A stretch of DNA of 64,000 bases from Leptolyngbya sp. BC1307 (GCF_002286735.1 NZ_NRTA01000008.1:1-64000), one strand, 5' to 3'. Shown: positions 6,815 through 15,300, counted from the stretch's first letter. Notes: generated from the letters alone by a model not told the origin. Made by a program: numbers and translations.

Positions 6815-7202
6815 ATGGTACAGGCGACACATACAGCTTCGGCGACTCCCCACGGCAGCACAGACCACGGCAGCACAGACCACGGCAGCACAGACCACGG
6901 CAGCACAGACCATGCCTACCGAGACTTTATCCGTGAGGCGGGGTTAGAGGCCCAGATGCGATCACATTTTGAGTCTCTCAATATTGAAGATCTCGAAGCC
7001 CTTCGCCAGTGCAGTCGCCGGGTTCGAGACCTGATTTTGGAAACGCCCTTTCCATGTCGCGCTGATCACAGCGGCCTACGGCCTGGGTGAAAATGTTGTA
7101 CAGGGCGCGGTCATTCCAGATGAGTATTTAGTCTTTAAGCCTACGCTGGCGCAGGGCTATCGGCCTATTTTGAAGAAACGTTTGGGTAGTAAAGGCAACT
7201 AA
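6815..7202 (+). pseudogene. Phosphoenolpyruvate synthase remnant with internal deletion and frameshift
   Basis: The first frame (6815 on) has a low-complexity HGSTD repeat, then SLNIEDLEALRQCSRRVRDL and ETPFP, resembling an N-terminal region of PEP synthase. From about 7050 a second frame reads [36 protein letters not shown] and KKRLGSK, the conserved block after the nucleotide-binding region of PpsA. The stretch between them and the whole C-terminal phosphohistidine and catalytic domains are missing (the family is about 800 residues). The gene is dead. Confidence 0.75.
6852..6911 (+). repeat. 15-bp tandem repeat (4 copies)
   Basis: Four perfect copies of CACGGCAGCACAGAC, encoding (HGSTD)4 in the frame of the PEP synthase remnant. 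Confidence 0.9.
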
Positions 7203-7310
7203 CGGACTCTATTCATCAACCGAGTTTGTTATTTACGACTTATCTAGCTTCGACTTTTCGCCCAGATTCGAGCTGTTCAATAGCTTTTTGCCCAGTGCTT
7301 TCATCGCTCT

Positions 7311-7430
7311 CTACCATTCCAGTTCGGCAGGCGATCGCTTATTCACATTCCGCTTAATCTCAGCAATATTGCCGCTGCGCATGTACACGACGCGATCCGC
7401 CATCGCGACCCGCTGCTGTTCACCCCCCGA
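7311..7430 (-). pseudogene. ABC transporter ATPase, C-terminal scrap
   Basis: On the minus strand the codons [10 protein letters not shown] (ABC signature, near 7430-7401) run directly into [13 protein letters not shown], followed by a short tail ending at TAG 7311. In an intact MacB-like ATPase, Walker B, the D-loop and the H-loop lie between these blocks, so there is an internal deletion. The N-terminal part with Walker A is gone. The signature-motif bases also provide the final codons of the upstream PfpI-like gene in another frame. Confidence 0.65.
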
Positions 7431-8502
7431 TAGCAGCGACGGTAGTGGGCAGGGGTGGCTGTGGGGGCAGTGACTGATTGCGATACAGCGCGGCTAAGTA
7501 CTGTTCATATTTAGAAAGATCGGTGACAATGGTGTCCAGGATCTCTGCTGTGACCGGATCGCTCAGCTGGTTGCATAGCCTATAGGCGTCGATAATCCCG
7601 GTTTGTAAGTCACCGAGAGTTCGTCGGATAATGGCGCGATCGCCGCTAGATTGCAGCCAGCTTTGGAGGGCCGCTAAGGCTTCTCCCCCAAAGGCTTGCC
7701 AGGTGACGGCTTCACCAAAGCCATCGTGAAGTCTGTCACTGAGCTGTTTGATATGATGCTGTTTACTGTCGATAATTTCTGTCAGGATCGAAACAACACT
7801 GGGATCTTTGGCCCGGTAGCTGTACTGCTTTAACAACTCCAGAGTATAGCGTTCGCCAACGATGGCCGTGTTCAGCGCTTTCACCAACTCCACCCGGCTG
7901 GTTCCGCCCCAGGCTTCACCCAACGCCCACCAGTCATGATGGTGGAGGTGGTTCGTTGACGGAAGCTCTTTGTCAGGGGGCAAAATCTCCAATAGCCTGA
8001 ATAATGTGGCCATCACAATCGGCAAATCGCCAGGTCTGCGGGCGGTGATCAAGGGAGTGTCAACCGCCGTCGGCGTGTCTATGTAGGTCGCACCTGCATT
8101 CTCAATATCTTTGCGAATGGCGCGAAAGCCAGTGACCTGTTTGCCTGAGAGCTGATCGGCCTCAATTAAAACCTGAGGGCCAGTGCCAATGGCGACGATC
8201 CATTTTTGCAGGGCGATCGCCTCTCGAACTAGCCTGATCACGTTGGGGTTCACCCGAATACTGCCTCCCAAAATCACAAAGGCATCAAAATCTTCTGCGT
8301 GCACCTCTGTCGTTGTCGCATCCGGCGTTACGCTCACTGTCCCGTGATGGCCTTTGTACTCATCGTTCATCCGCGCGCCTAGCACAGTGACGACCACGCC
8401 CGCTTGCTTGAGAGCGGCGTTAGGAAGCTTAAAGGTAATATCTTCGAATTCGTTTTCCACCAAAATCGCAACTCGTCTCGTTCTTTGGATTTGAGCAGTC
8501 AT
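7420..8502 (-). CDS. DJ-1/PfpI-like domain fused to a ferritin-like four-helix domain
   Basis: A 360-residue protein. Residues about 9-180 form a DJ-1/PfpI fold ([24 protein letters not shown]). At the nucleophile elbow the usual AICHGP reads AIGTGP (residues about 103-108), so both catalytic Cys and His are missing and this domain is probably inactive or only binding. Residues about 200-345 contain a helical domain like DUF2383/ferritin-like stress proteins. The start is ATG with AAGGGA 9 bp upstream. The C-terminus (after SLPPQPP) is formed by bases of a deleted ABC ATPase gene, so the natural end may be altered. Neighbours are other stress genes. Confidence 0.75.
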   Translation of the reverse strand: MTAQIQRTRRVAILVENEFEDITFKLPNAALKQAGVVVTVLGARMNDEYKGHHGTVSVTPDATTTEVHAEDFDAFVILGGSIRVNPNVIRLVREAIALQKWIVAIGTGPQVLIEADQLSGKQVTGFRAIRKDIENAGATYIDTPTAVDTPLITARRPGDLPIVMATLFRLLEILPPDKELPSTNHLHHHDWWALGEAWGGTSRVELVKALNTAIVGERYTLELLKQYSYRAKDPSVVSILTEIIDSKQHHIKQLSDRLHDGFGEAVTWQAFGGEALAALQSWLQSSGDRAIIRRTLGDLQTGIIDAYRLCNQLSDPVTAEILDTIVTDLSKYEQYLAALYRNQSLPPQPPLPTTVAAIGG

Positions 8503-8823
8503 GGTTTTATCCCTTCCAAGCTAAATTTATTCGACAACGTCGATAACGCTTTGTCGATAACGCTTTTCTCTCAGGTTAGCTAGAAAACTTGAGGATTTTC
8601 TGAGGATTTGCAGGCAGGGAGATGATCTACTGTAGATATTTCGTAACAGTCAAACCCCACGAGAACCTCACGAAACGTAAAAATTACTGACTGCTTTAGT
8701 CGGTACGGTCTAGCATGAAGGGTATAAGGGAGGGAGCCCCTGACCACTTCAGAGCCTGACCACTTCAGAGATTGAGAGGAAGCCTCTCTCTTCTATAAGC
8801 CCATCTTATCTCGAAGGACAACT
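8503..8823. other. Divergent spacer with two short tandem duplications
   Basis: The spacer holds the upstream regions of the PfpI-like gene (minus) and the 47-residue membrane peptide (plus). It contains GTCGATAACGCTTT twice (8539-8566) and CCTGACCACTTCAGAG twice (8739-8770). No convincing promoter pair or RNA gene was seen. Confidence 0.5.
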
Positions 8824-8967
8824 ATGATCTTCAATATCTTTGCATCCTGGTGGCAAAAGGTTCGGCAAGATCCGACCGGTTGGGGGGCGCTGTTGCTGTT
8901 TGCCGGTGGGGTAAGCACGCTACTTATCCTGATGAAATGGATGTCTACGGTGCCCAGTACGGTCTAA
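8824..8967 (+). CDS. 47-residue single-span membrane protein
   Basis: A small ORF starting at ATG 8824 with AAGGA 6 bp upstream. It encodes an amphipathic start (MIFNIFASWWQKVRQDP), one hydrophobic span (WGALLLFAGGVSTLLIL) and a short tail. It sits between the PfpI-like and universal stress genes. The strong ribosome site and clean membrane segment favour a real gene, but I recognise no family. Its stop codon lies inside a 13-bp tandem duplication (8962-8987). Confidence 0.5.
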   Translation: MIFNIFASWWQKVRQDPTGWGALLLFAGGVSTLLILMKWMSTVPSTV

Positions 8968-9043
8968 AGCGGCAGTCTAAAGCGGCAGCCAGAAGCGGTG
9001 GGCAGCTTTCTTAGCCTGCCCTCTACATTTAACGAAAAAAGCT

Positions 9044-9505
9044 ATGAATATTTTAGTCGCTATTGACCTCTCTGACGCCACAGAAACGGTTGTAAACAAG
9101 GCAGAAGAAATTGCCAAGGCGCTTTCAGCTCAGATGTGGATTGTCCATGTCACTCAGCCCAAACCAGAGCTGCTTGAATTTGACGCAGGTCCCCAAGCCG
9201 AACGAGATTTTCTAGCGGAAAGATATCACGATGAGCACAGCCAAATCCAGGAGATTTCAGCGCGTCTGCGACATGAGGGACTGAAGGCGACTGCGCTGCT
9301 GGTTCAAGGCGAAACAGTTGAGACAATCTTAGCGGAAGCATTGAAGCTCCAAGTGGATATGATCGTAGTCGGGTCGCATGGACGTGGCATGATGTCTCAG
9401 CTTTTTGTGGGGAGTGTGAGTCAGGGCATTCTCTCTCAGTCGAATCGACCTGTGCTGGTTATTCCTAACACCTATCTGGGGGCTGTCCTGGGCGTTGATG
9501 CTTAA
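9044..9505 (+). CDS. Universal stress protein (UspA family)
   Basis: A 153-residue cytoplasmic protein with the complete nucleotide-binding signature GSHGRGMMSQLFVGS (G-x2-G-x9-G-S, residues about 111-125). This indicates the ATP-binding subgroup of Usp proteins, which help cells survive energy and oxidative stress. The N-terminal strand is MNILVAIDLSD. The length is normal. It lies between a small membrane protein and the DUF4327 gene. Confidence 0.92.
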   Translation: MNILVAIDLSDATETVVNKAEEIAKALSAQMWIVHVTQPKPELLEFDAGPQAERDFLAERYHDEHSQIQEISARLRHEGLKATALLVQGETVETILAEALKLQVDMIVVGSHGRGMMSQLFVGSVSQGILSQSNRPVLVIPNTYLGAVLGVDA

Positions 9506-9545
9506 GGGCGATCGCTTCGATTCGTTAAGCTAGCCGTGCGTCTGG

Positions 9546-9782
9546 TTAGGCGTCTTCTTCCCAGCTTTCCTGGCTGAGCAAATCGACAATGTGGTCGCGC
9601 TGCAAAAACTCGTTTTCTTCTAGCTCGATTTTAAAGCATTCCCATTCACGGCCTGGAATGTAGCGGCACAGTGTATAAATGGGCTCCTGGCGAGTCACAG
9701 CGCCTTTGTCCACTAGCGCTCTGGCTTCATCGCGCAGCATATCGAGGGTGTAGATATTTTTCTGGAGCTTGATCGTGTTCAT
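9546..9782 (-). CDS. DUF4327 protein
   Basis: A 78-residue cyanobacterial protein with the DUF4327 pattern: YTLDMLRDEARALVDKGAV, then QEPIYTLCRYIPGREW and RDHIVDLLSQESWEED. The frame is open further upstream, but I chose ATG 9782 because AAGGAAGAG lies 6 bp before it and homologous proteins start near here. The function is unknown. It is convergent with the Usp gene. Confidence 0.85.
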   Translation of the reverse strand: MNTIKLQKNIYTLDMLRDEARALVDKGAVTRQEPIYTLCRYIPGREWECFKIELEENEFLQRDHIVDLLSQESWEEDA

Positions 9783-9969
9783 GGCACTCTTCCTTAAGGC
9801 AGAGAAAGCCTTTTCTGGTTCATCTTCATAGTACGAACCAATGTTGATGGAAATATGAGGAGCCAACTGTCGGCCAGTCTCTAAGGGCGATCCCGGATAG
9901 TCCTCACAGATTCTTCATTGTTTGCTTCTACTGTAAGACCTATGGTTTCGGTCGTAGGTTATAAAAGCG

Positions 9970-11517
9970 ATGCGAGAAAATTATCGGATAGACTATTTGA
10001 TTTTGGGTAGCGGCCTATCTGCGCTGGCGTTTGGAGCGCTGATGGCAAAGTCTGGAAAGACCGTTTGCGTGCTCGAAGCGCATGAGTATCCGGGTGGATT
10101 TGGCCACACCTTTACCATGGCCAAAAAATATCACTTCAACGCCCAACTGCACTACGTTTGGGACTGTGGTGAAGGGAATACCGTTAATCGGGTACTGAAA
10201 AAGCTTGGACTCGATCAAGACGTGACCTTTGAGCGCTACGACCCGGATGGGTTTGACCACATGCATCTACCGGGCTACTCCCTGGAGATTCCTTCTGATT
10301 CGGACCAGCTCTCGCGGCGGCTATCGGCTCTGTTCCCTGAGCACAAGACCCATATTCAGGGGTTCTTGCAGGCGGTACAGCAAGTCCGCCAGGGGCTGAA
10401 GTGTCTCTCGCCGCCCGTGCGCCCTCAGCTATTGCTAACACAGCTCCCAGTGGCGGTAACCGCGCTCAAATACTATGGCAGCACGCTGCAAGACGTGTTT
10501 GATGAATACCAGCTTCCTGAAGCCGCGCAAGCTCTGCTGGCTTTGCAGTGGCCCGATTTTTTACTGCCGCCCGAGCAGCTCTCTTTTTACGCCTGGGTGA
10601 TTTTGTTCACGGGCTACCAAGAAGGGGCCTACTACCCGACGCAGCATTTTGAACAGGTGATCAGTTCTCTGGTGAATACCATTGAAGAGAATGGTGGCAA
10701 GGTGCGCACTGAAACAGAGGTCACTGAGTTTCTAGTTGAGGGCAACACGGTTAAAGGCGTCAAGGCACTCGATCAGCGCAGTCATGAAACCATTGAGTTT
10801 TTAGGCGATCGCGTCATTTGTAATATCGATCCCAAAAAAGCGGCGGAGATGATTGGCCTGCAAAAATTTTCCCGAGGGGTGCGGCGTCAGCTGGACTATG
10901 ACTATTCGCCATCGAACTTTATGGCCTACTGCGTGGTGAAAGATCTAGACCTTCGTGAGTATGGGTTTGGCCCCTGGAATACCTTTCATAGTGAAGATCC
11001 TGACCTCAATGCGGCCTTTAAGCGAATGTACGAAGACAATGATTTTTCTCGGCCAAGCTTTGCGATAACGACGCCGACGCTGCTGACGACGGCAAAGCGA
11101 GATTGCCCTGAGGACTGCCAGATTATTGAATTTTTGACGGTGGCGAACTATCGCTATTTTGATGAGTTGCAAAGGAATGATCGCAAAGCCTACAACCGCA
11201 AAAAAGAAGAAATCTTAGAGACCCTGCTGGACATTGTCGAAAAGCATTACGTCCCCACTATTCGAGAGCATCTGGTCTTTAAGATTACCGGTAGTCCCAC
11301 CACGAATGAGCGCTTTTGCCGGTGCCCTCAGGGCAATTCCTACGGCTCTAGCCTCACGCCAAAGAACATGGGACTGGGCCGGTTAACGCATAAAACCTCT
11401 CTCAACCATTTCTACTTCTGCAATGCCTCTTCGGGCTATCCGGGGTTTGCGCCCACTTTTTGGACAGGTGCCCTGCTGTACCAGCGGCTATCGGGTGAGC
11501 CACTCCTTACCGCGTAG
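9970..11517 (+). CDS. FAD-dependent oxidoreductase, carotenoid isomerase/desaturase-like
   Basis: A 515-residue protein. The dinucleotide-binding fold is at the N-terminus: LILGSGLSALAFGALMA, with the ribose-binding acid E36 in VLEAHEYPGG. The C-terminal FAD contact region reads YGSSLTPKNMG and GYPGFAPTFWTG. The overall plan fits the CrtH/CrtO/retinol saturase group that isomerises or desaturates polyenes, but the substrate cannot be read. It starts the three-gene run of two FAD enzymes and a Nif11-like peptide, all on the plus strand. Confidence 0.85.
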   Translation: MRENYRIDYLILGSGLSALAFGALMAKSGKTVCVLEAHEYPGGFGHTFTMAKKYHFNAQLHYVWDCGEGNTVNRVLKKLGLDQDVTFERYDPDGFDHMHLPGYSLEIPSDSDQLSRRLSALFPEHKTHIQGFLQAVQQVRQGLKCLSPPVRPQLLLTQLPVAVTALKYYGSTLQDVFDEYQLPEAAQALLALQWPDFLLPPEQLSFYAWVILFTGYQEGAYYPTQHFEQVISSLVNTIEENGGKVRTETEVTEFLVEGNTVKGVKALDQRSHETIEFLGDRVICNIDPKKAAEMIGLQKFSRGVRRQLDYDYSPSNFMAYCVVKDLDLREYGFGPWNTFHSEDPDLNAAFKRMYEDNDFSRPSFAITTPTLLTTAKRDCPEDCQIIEFLTVANYRYFDELQRNDRKAYNRKKEEILETLLDIVEKHYVPTIREHLVFKITGSPTTNERFCRCPQGNSYGSSLTPKNMGLGRLTHKTSLNHFYFCNASSGYPGFAPTFWTGALLYQRLSGEPLLTA

Positions 11518-11523
11518 CCGCCG

Positions 11524-11567
11524 AGTAGTCACAGAGTAGTCACAGAGTAGTCACAGAGTAGTCACAG
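11524..11567. repeat. 11-bp tandem repeat (4 copies)
   Basis: Four copies of AGTAGTCACAG immediately after the stop codon of the FAD oxidoreductase and before the next gene. Confidence 0.9.
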
Positions 11568-11614
11568 AGCAACCTTCGGAGCGATCGCTTATCTCTCATC
11601 AGGAGCAAACACGT

Positions 11615-12889
11615 ATGAAAATCGCAATCATCGGCGGCGGCGCTAGCGGCATGGTTTTGGCCTACTTATTAGACCGGCAGGGGCACAGCGTGACGGTCTA
11701 CGAGTGGCAGAGCACGTTAGGCGGGCATATTCGGACGTTGAATGGGAATATTCAGGCTCGAACAGATTGCCCAGAGCGATTGGAGACTGGGGTCTTGGAG
11801 TTTTCGGCTAAGTTCACTAATTTTCTAGCGCTGATGAAGGAGCTGGCCGTTCCGCTAGCGCCGGTTGAAGTGGGGTCTGGTCTCTTCTTTAAAGATGGCC
11901 CTCATTTTCTCTCACCCGCCATGATTGATCGCAATTTTCGGGGCGTGCAAAAGTGGCGCGAGTTTTTACACCTGGAAATCCTTTATGCTCAGTCCTTGGG
12001 ACTTTGGCTAAAGACCCATCGGGCGCGATTGGAAGATCTAACGGGTCAGCCGCTCTCCAAGTATTTTTCATCTGAAAGCGATCGCACGACCTGGCTCAAG
12101 CTGCTAACGATGTACAGCTATTCTATGCCGTATGAAGCCATTGATGACTTTCCCGCCGCTCTGGCGATTCCATCGCTGTGCCGCTATATCTTTGGTGACT
12201 GGTATCGCATCAAAGGGGGGGTCTATTCTTACATCGAAAAGATCCTCTCTAAATTTTCGGGAGAGGTGTGCTTAGGGACGACTGTTACATCGGTTCGCCG
12301 CTCGGATGAGGCGGTTCAAATTGAAGGCAAAGGGAGGAATGCGCCTCCGTTTGCAGAGCAGTTTGACAAGGTTGTTTTCGCCACGCCACCGGATCAGATC
12401 TTATCACTGCTAGAGGATGCCAGGCCGGATGAGGTCAGGCGGTTTCAAGCTTGGAAGCCAAATTACATCACGACGGTTTTGCACAGCGATCGCGCCCTCT
12501 ACAAGCCTTACAACATTACCCGAGGCGCTGAGTTTGACTTTTTCCAAACGAACGCAGGCTGGGGCTACAACGCCTATCTCAATCAGTTGTGTGGCATTAC
12601 TTCTGAGCAATTCTACAGTCTTGCGTTTAATTTAGAAAAAGCAATCTCCCCTGAGAAAATTATTCATACGCAGCAGCACCATACCCCGTTTTATGATGCC
12701 GACTCTTTTCGGTCCCGGGATGAGGTAATTGCGACCAATGGCGAGAACAACACCTATCATGCAGGCGCTTACCTGAGCGACGGCCTGCATGAAGGCGCGG
12801 TGACATCGGCCATGGCGGTAGCAGAGGCGATCGCTGCTACCGCCTCAAATGACCCCGTCAGACAATCACAGCCTCAACTGGTCGCCTGA
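11615..12889 (+). CDS. FAD-dependent amine-oxidase/protoporphyrinogen-oxidase-like protein
   Basis: A 424-residue flavoprotein. The N-terminal Rossmann motif is GGGASGMVLAYLLD (residues 7-20), with acid E30 and the second glycine motif LGGHIRT. The C-terminal FAD loop reads YHAGAYLSDGLHEGAV. It resembles NAD(P)-binding amine oxidases used in desaturation and lipid or pigment tailoring. The ATG has AGGAG 9 bp upstream. It follows another FAD enzyme after 97 bp and precedes the Nif11-like gene, so the two could act on one product. Confidence 0.85.
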   Translation: MKIAIIGGGASGMVLAYLLDRQGHSVTVYEWQSTLGGHIRTLNGNIQARTDCPERLETGVLEFSAKFTNFLALMKELAVPLAPVEVGSGLFFKDGPHFLSPAMIDRNFRGVQKWREFLHLEILYAQSLGLWLKTHRARLEDLTGQPLSKYFSSESDRTTWLKLLTMYSYSMPYEAIDDFPAALAIPSLCRYIFGDWYRIKGGVYSYIEKILSKFSGEVCLGTTVTSVRRSDEAVQIEGKGRNAPPFAEQFDKVVFATPPDQILSLLEDARPDEVRRFQAWKPNYITTVLHSDRALYKPYNITRGAEFDFFQTNAGWGYNAYLNQLCGITSEQFYSLAFNLEKAISPEKIIHTQQHHTPFYDADSFRSRDEVIATNGENNTYHAGAYLSDGLHEGAVTSAMAVAEAIAATASNDPVRQSQPQLVA

Positions 12890-13103
12890 ATGATCGCGGC
12901 ATTTTCGGCCCATGACCAAAATGTTTAATGCCGCCGCCTGCAGGACAAAACAATGCTGTCTACTCTGTTTGCAGCGCCAGTGATCTACGCAGTCAGCCTG
13001 AGTCGTTGCAAATCTGATAGAATAAAGAGAGCTCATAGCATCTTTTTTATGCATTGCTGAGCCTGACTAACAGCTAAACCTGGCAGCTAAACCTGGCAAA
13101 AAA

Positions 13104-13123
13104 CAATAAGCCCATCATTATTG
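13104..13123. other. Small hairpin upstream of the Nif11-like gene
   Basis: CAATAA (13104-13109) pairs with TTATTG (13118-13123). The spacer 12890-13176 also holds the 13-bp unit CAGCTAAACCTGG twice (13071-13096). No stronger regulatory signal was seen. Confidence 0.35.
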
Positions 13124-13176
13124 TCAGATAACGCTATCAGTCAAAGTTCAATCCTTTTCTCCAGGAAATTAAGATC

Positions 13177-13410
13177 ATGCCAGAACAAAACGCGGCACGA
13201 CTATATAAGAGCGTTCAAAAAGCCCACGCCAATCAGGAGAGAACCGCTGCTCTGAATGACCCGGCGGCGTTTGTTAAGCTTGCTGCTGCGCAAGGCATTG
13301 CCTTAAATGCGGAAACGCTGGAAACGCAAATCAGCCAACTGTCTGACGAAGAAGTTGCGGCCATCTTCAATCCAGGCATTTCGCCTCGCCGTCACATCTT
13401 TCCTCGCTAG
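13177..13410 (+). CDS. Nif11-like leader-type peptide
   Basis: A 77-residue protein with the Nif11 plan: a helical N-terminus (ARLYKSVQKAHANQ), DPAAFVKLAAAQG near residue 28, and the leader end ISQLSDEEVAAIF. Nif11 leaders usually finish with a Gly-Gly cleavage site followed by a core peptide. Here GG is absent and the C-terminus is NPGISPRRHIFPR, rich in Pro, Arg and His. It could be a precursor with a short core, or a Nif11 protein with another job. AGGAA precedes the ATG by 9 bp. No lanthipeptide or cyclodehydratase enzyme is in the window. Confidence 0.65.
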   Translation: MPEQNAARLYKSVQKAHANQERTAALNDPAAFVKLAAAQGIALNAETLETQISQLSDEEVAAIFNPGISPRRHIFPR

Positions 13411-13437
13411 TCCAGGTCTAAACAAACGTATTCGGTA

Positions 13438-13476
13438 GATCAATGGGCAAGATCAACGGGCAAGATCAATGGGCAC
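13438..13476. repeat. 13-bp tandem repeat (3 copies)
   Basis: GATCAA(T/C)GGGCAA repeated three times between the Nif11-like gene and the two-component remnant. Confidence 0.85.
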
Positions 13477-13675
13477 CGGGCAGGGTGAAGTAGACATTGG
13501 TGCCCACGCCGGGTTCGGAAGCTACCCCAATACGGCCCTTGTGGTTTTCAACAATCTTTGATCTCGCCCTTAACCAGGTAGTCTTGGGCTCCTTCGCGAA
13601 GGGCTGCGATCGCACTGTTTTCATTATCAAGCCCGGTCGGGACAATAATCGGCAGCTCAGTATCGGCTGTACAGA
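13466..13675 (-). pseudogene. Two-component remnant (receiver scrap joined to histidine-kinase tail)
   Basis: Minus strand. One frame reads [19 protein letters not shown] and [15 protein letters not shown] (13667-13560), the C-terminal half of a receiver domain. Another frame continues as [19 protein letters not shown] and TNVYFTLPG to the stop at 13466, the end of a histidine kinase ATPase domain. Dimerisation and most ATPase sequences are missing. A short plus-strand stretch nearby (AQLVIEPLPPVY) also looks kinase-like but is too short to call. Confidence 0.65.
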
Positions 13676-13726
13676 GGTGTTAAAAGGGGATGGGGCGCAG
13701 CTCGTCATTGAGCCGTTACCGCCTGT

Positions 13727-14608
13727 CTACACTGCAAACCTCCCCTGATTTTGCAAAACGTCTAAGAACATTTTGACGGCGGGTGCGGGCGGGGTATTGG
13801 CTAATATCGCTGCGCCGATGATGCGATTGAGGCGAATGGGGAGCGATCGCACATACACCCCTTCTGGAATTGGCAGCGCTGCTAGCCTTGGCAAAACAGC
13901 CGCCCCTAACCCCTGAGCCACCATACTCACAATTGTGGAATCTTCTTTGATCACATAGCCCACTTCAAAAGGCTGACCGCACTGCGCCCAGTGGTCGCGC
14001 ACTGCGCTGGTGCATTCGGCATAGTTAAAAAGAATAAAGGAATACCCGGAGAGGTCTTCCCAAGTCAGATTTTTGGGCGGCAGTGCTTCTGTCTTAGGCA
14101 GTAGAACCACGTACTCATCCCGAGCGATTTCTAACGTCTTAAACTCTTCCGAGCGAGGCAGGGGAATTAAGCCTATATCGGTTTGCCCTTCGCGCAAAGA
14201 CTGTTCTACCCCAGCCGGATCGAGTTCGGCAATGGTGACTTCGACATGGGGAAACTGTTTGCGAAAGCGGGCAATATTAGCCGGTAACAAATGTGTCGCG
14301 GCGCTGCGAAAGGAGGAAATCCGCAGGCGGCTATTGTAGAGCCCTTTTTCTAAATTAACCTCGTAATCTATATGTTCCTTGAGGTCTAGCATTTTTTGGC
14401 TGTACTCAATCACCCGTTCACCCACAGGCGTTAGATTGGCTCCAAAGCGGCCTCGGGTCAGCAGCGGCACGCCCAATTCGCTCTCTAGCGAGGCCACGGC
14501 TCGGCTCACCGCCGACTGCGAAACCTCCAGGTTAACTGCCGCATCCGAAAAAGTACCGCATTCTGCCACGGCAGACAAAACCTCAAGGTGAAAGATGTTC
14601 ATAGCCAA
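13727..14608 (-). CDS. LysR-family transcriptional regulator
   Basis: A 293-residue regulator with an N-terminal winged helix-turn-helix (TFSDAAVNLEVSQSAVSRAV, residues about 18-37) followed by ELGVPLLTR and a periplasmic-binding-like effector domain. It is divergent from the cupin-like gene at 14733, which is the usual arrangement for a LysR regulator and its target. The spacer is 124 bp. Effector and regulon are unknown. Confidence 0.92.
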   Translation of the reverse strand: MAMNIFHLEVLSAVAECGTFSDAAVNLEVSQSAVSRAVASLESELGVPLLTRGRFGANLTPVGERVIEYSQKMLDLKEHIDYEVNLEKGLYNSRLRISSFRSAATHLLPANIARFRKQFPHVEVTIAELDPAGVEQSLREGQTDIGLIPLPRSEEFKTLEIARDEYVVLLPKTEALPPKNLTWEDLSGYSFILFNYAECTSAVRDHWAQCGQPFEVGYVIKEDSTIVSMVAQGLGAAVLPRLAALPIPEGVYVRSLPIRLNRIIGAAILANTPPAPAVKMFLDVLQNQGRFAV

Positions 14609-14732
14609 CTTCTATTCGCTTTCCGCATAGACATACACCAGTAGCCGGTTTGATCCTAAATATGGCTAAGGCTAAGGTAGCAACAATTCATCAATTCGCT
14701 GGAAATCTTCAGCCAAGATTCACGGGGTTCCT

Positions 14733-15221
14733 ATGTTCCAACTGCTGCAGTTCCAAAAGTTTAGAGACACACCCAGCGTTCAGTTTTTTGATATTACGGT
14801 ACCCTCCTCCAACGCCAGAGACCTGGTTTCTCACGCTGGCCCCGCCATTAGCCCAAACAACGCTCAAGATAGCAGCTGGCAGTTTTATCTCCATCCCCGT
14901 CAGGAAGATAACCTATTGGCACTGTCGGGCGGACGCACCTTTCATTTGGTCAATTTTGACTGGGAATGTCCGTACCATGTCGTTCGGCTAGATGCCAACC
15001 GTCACATTTTGCGCATTCCCCCCGGTACTTTCCACCGCTCAGAATCTGATGTCGGCGGCTCTTTGGTTATCAACCAGGCTGTTCGCACAGAAAGCGCCAA
15101 GCTTGACAACGAATTTCGGGTCTATAACAGTGGGGAGATTCCTAAGCTACAGCAGCTCTTAGCCTCAGGTCTTCAGCCTCAGTATCATGGCTTTGAGGTG
15201 GAGTATTTACGAGCCGCTTAA
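14733..15221 (+). CDS. Cupin-fold-like protein of unknown function
   Basis: A 162-residue protein. Features such as YLHPRQEDNLLALSGG, HLVNFDW and ILRIPPGTFHRSESD resemble the jelly-roll of RmlC/cupin proteins, with His residues at cupin-like positions. It is transcribed away from the LysR gene and followed by a strong hairpin terminator, so it is probably a single-gene unit. The start at ATG 14733 is likely. Catalytic activity cannot be assigned. Confidence 0.6.
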   Translation: MFQLLQFQKFRDTPSVQFFDITVPSSNARDLVSHAGPAISPNNAQDSSWQFYLHPRQEDNLLALSGGRTFHLVNFDWECPYHVVRLDANRHILRIPPGTFHRSESDVGGSLVINQAVRTESAKLDNEFRVYNSGEIPKLQQLLASGLQPQYHGFEVEYLRAA

Positions 15222-15300
15222 ATCGGACGATAAGTCAGCCTCATTCGCCGAAGCGACTTTGACCTTTAGATAAAAAATCGGATAGAATTTTCGACAAAAA

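Noticed and set aside
12866-13054. Minus-strand 62-codon ORF between the FAD oxidoreductase and the Nif11-like gene
   Set aside because: It overlaps the end of the FAD gene, shows no domain and has no ribosome site; treated as chance.
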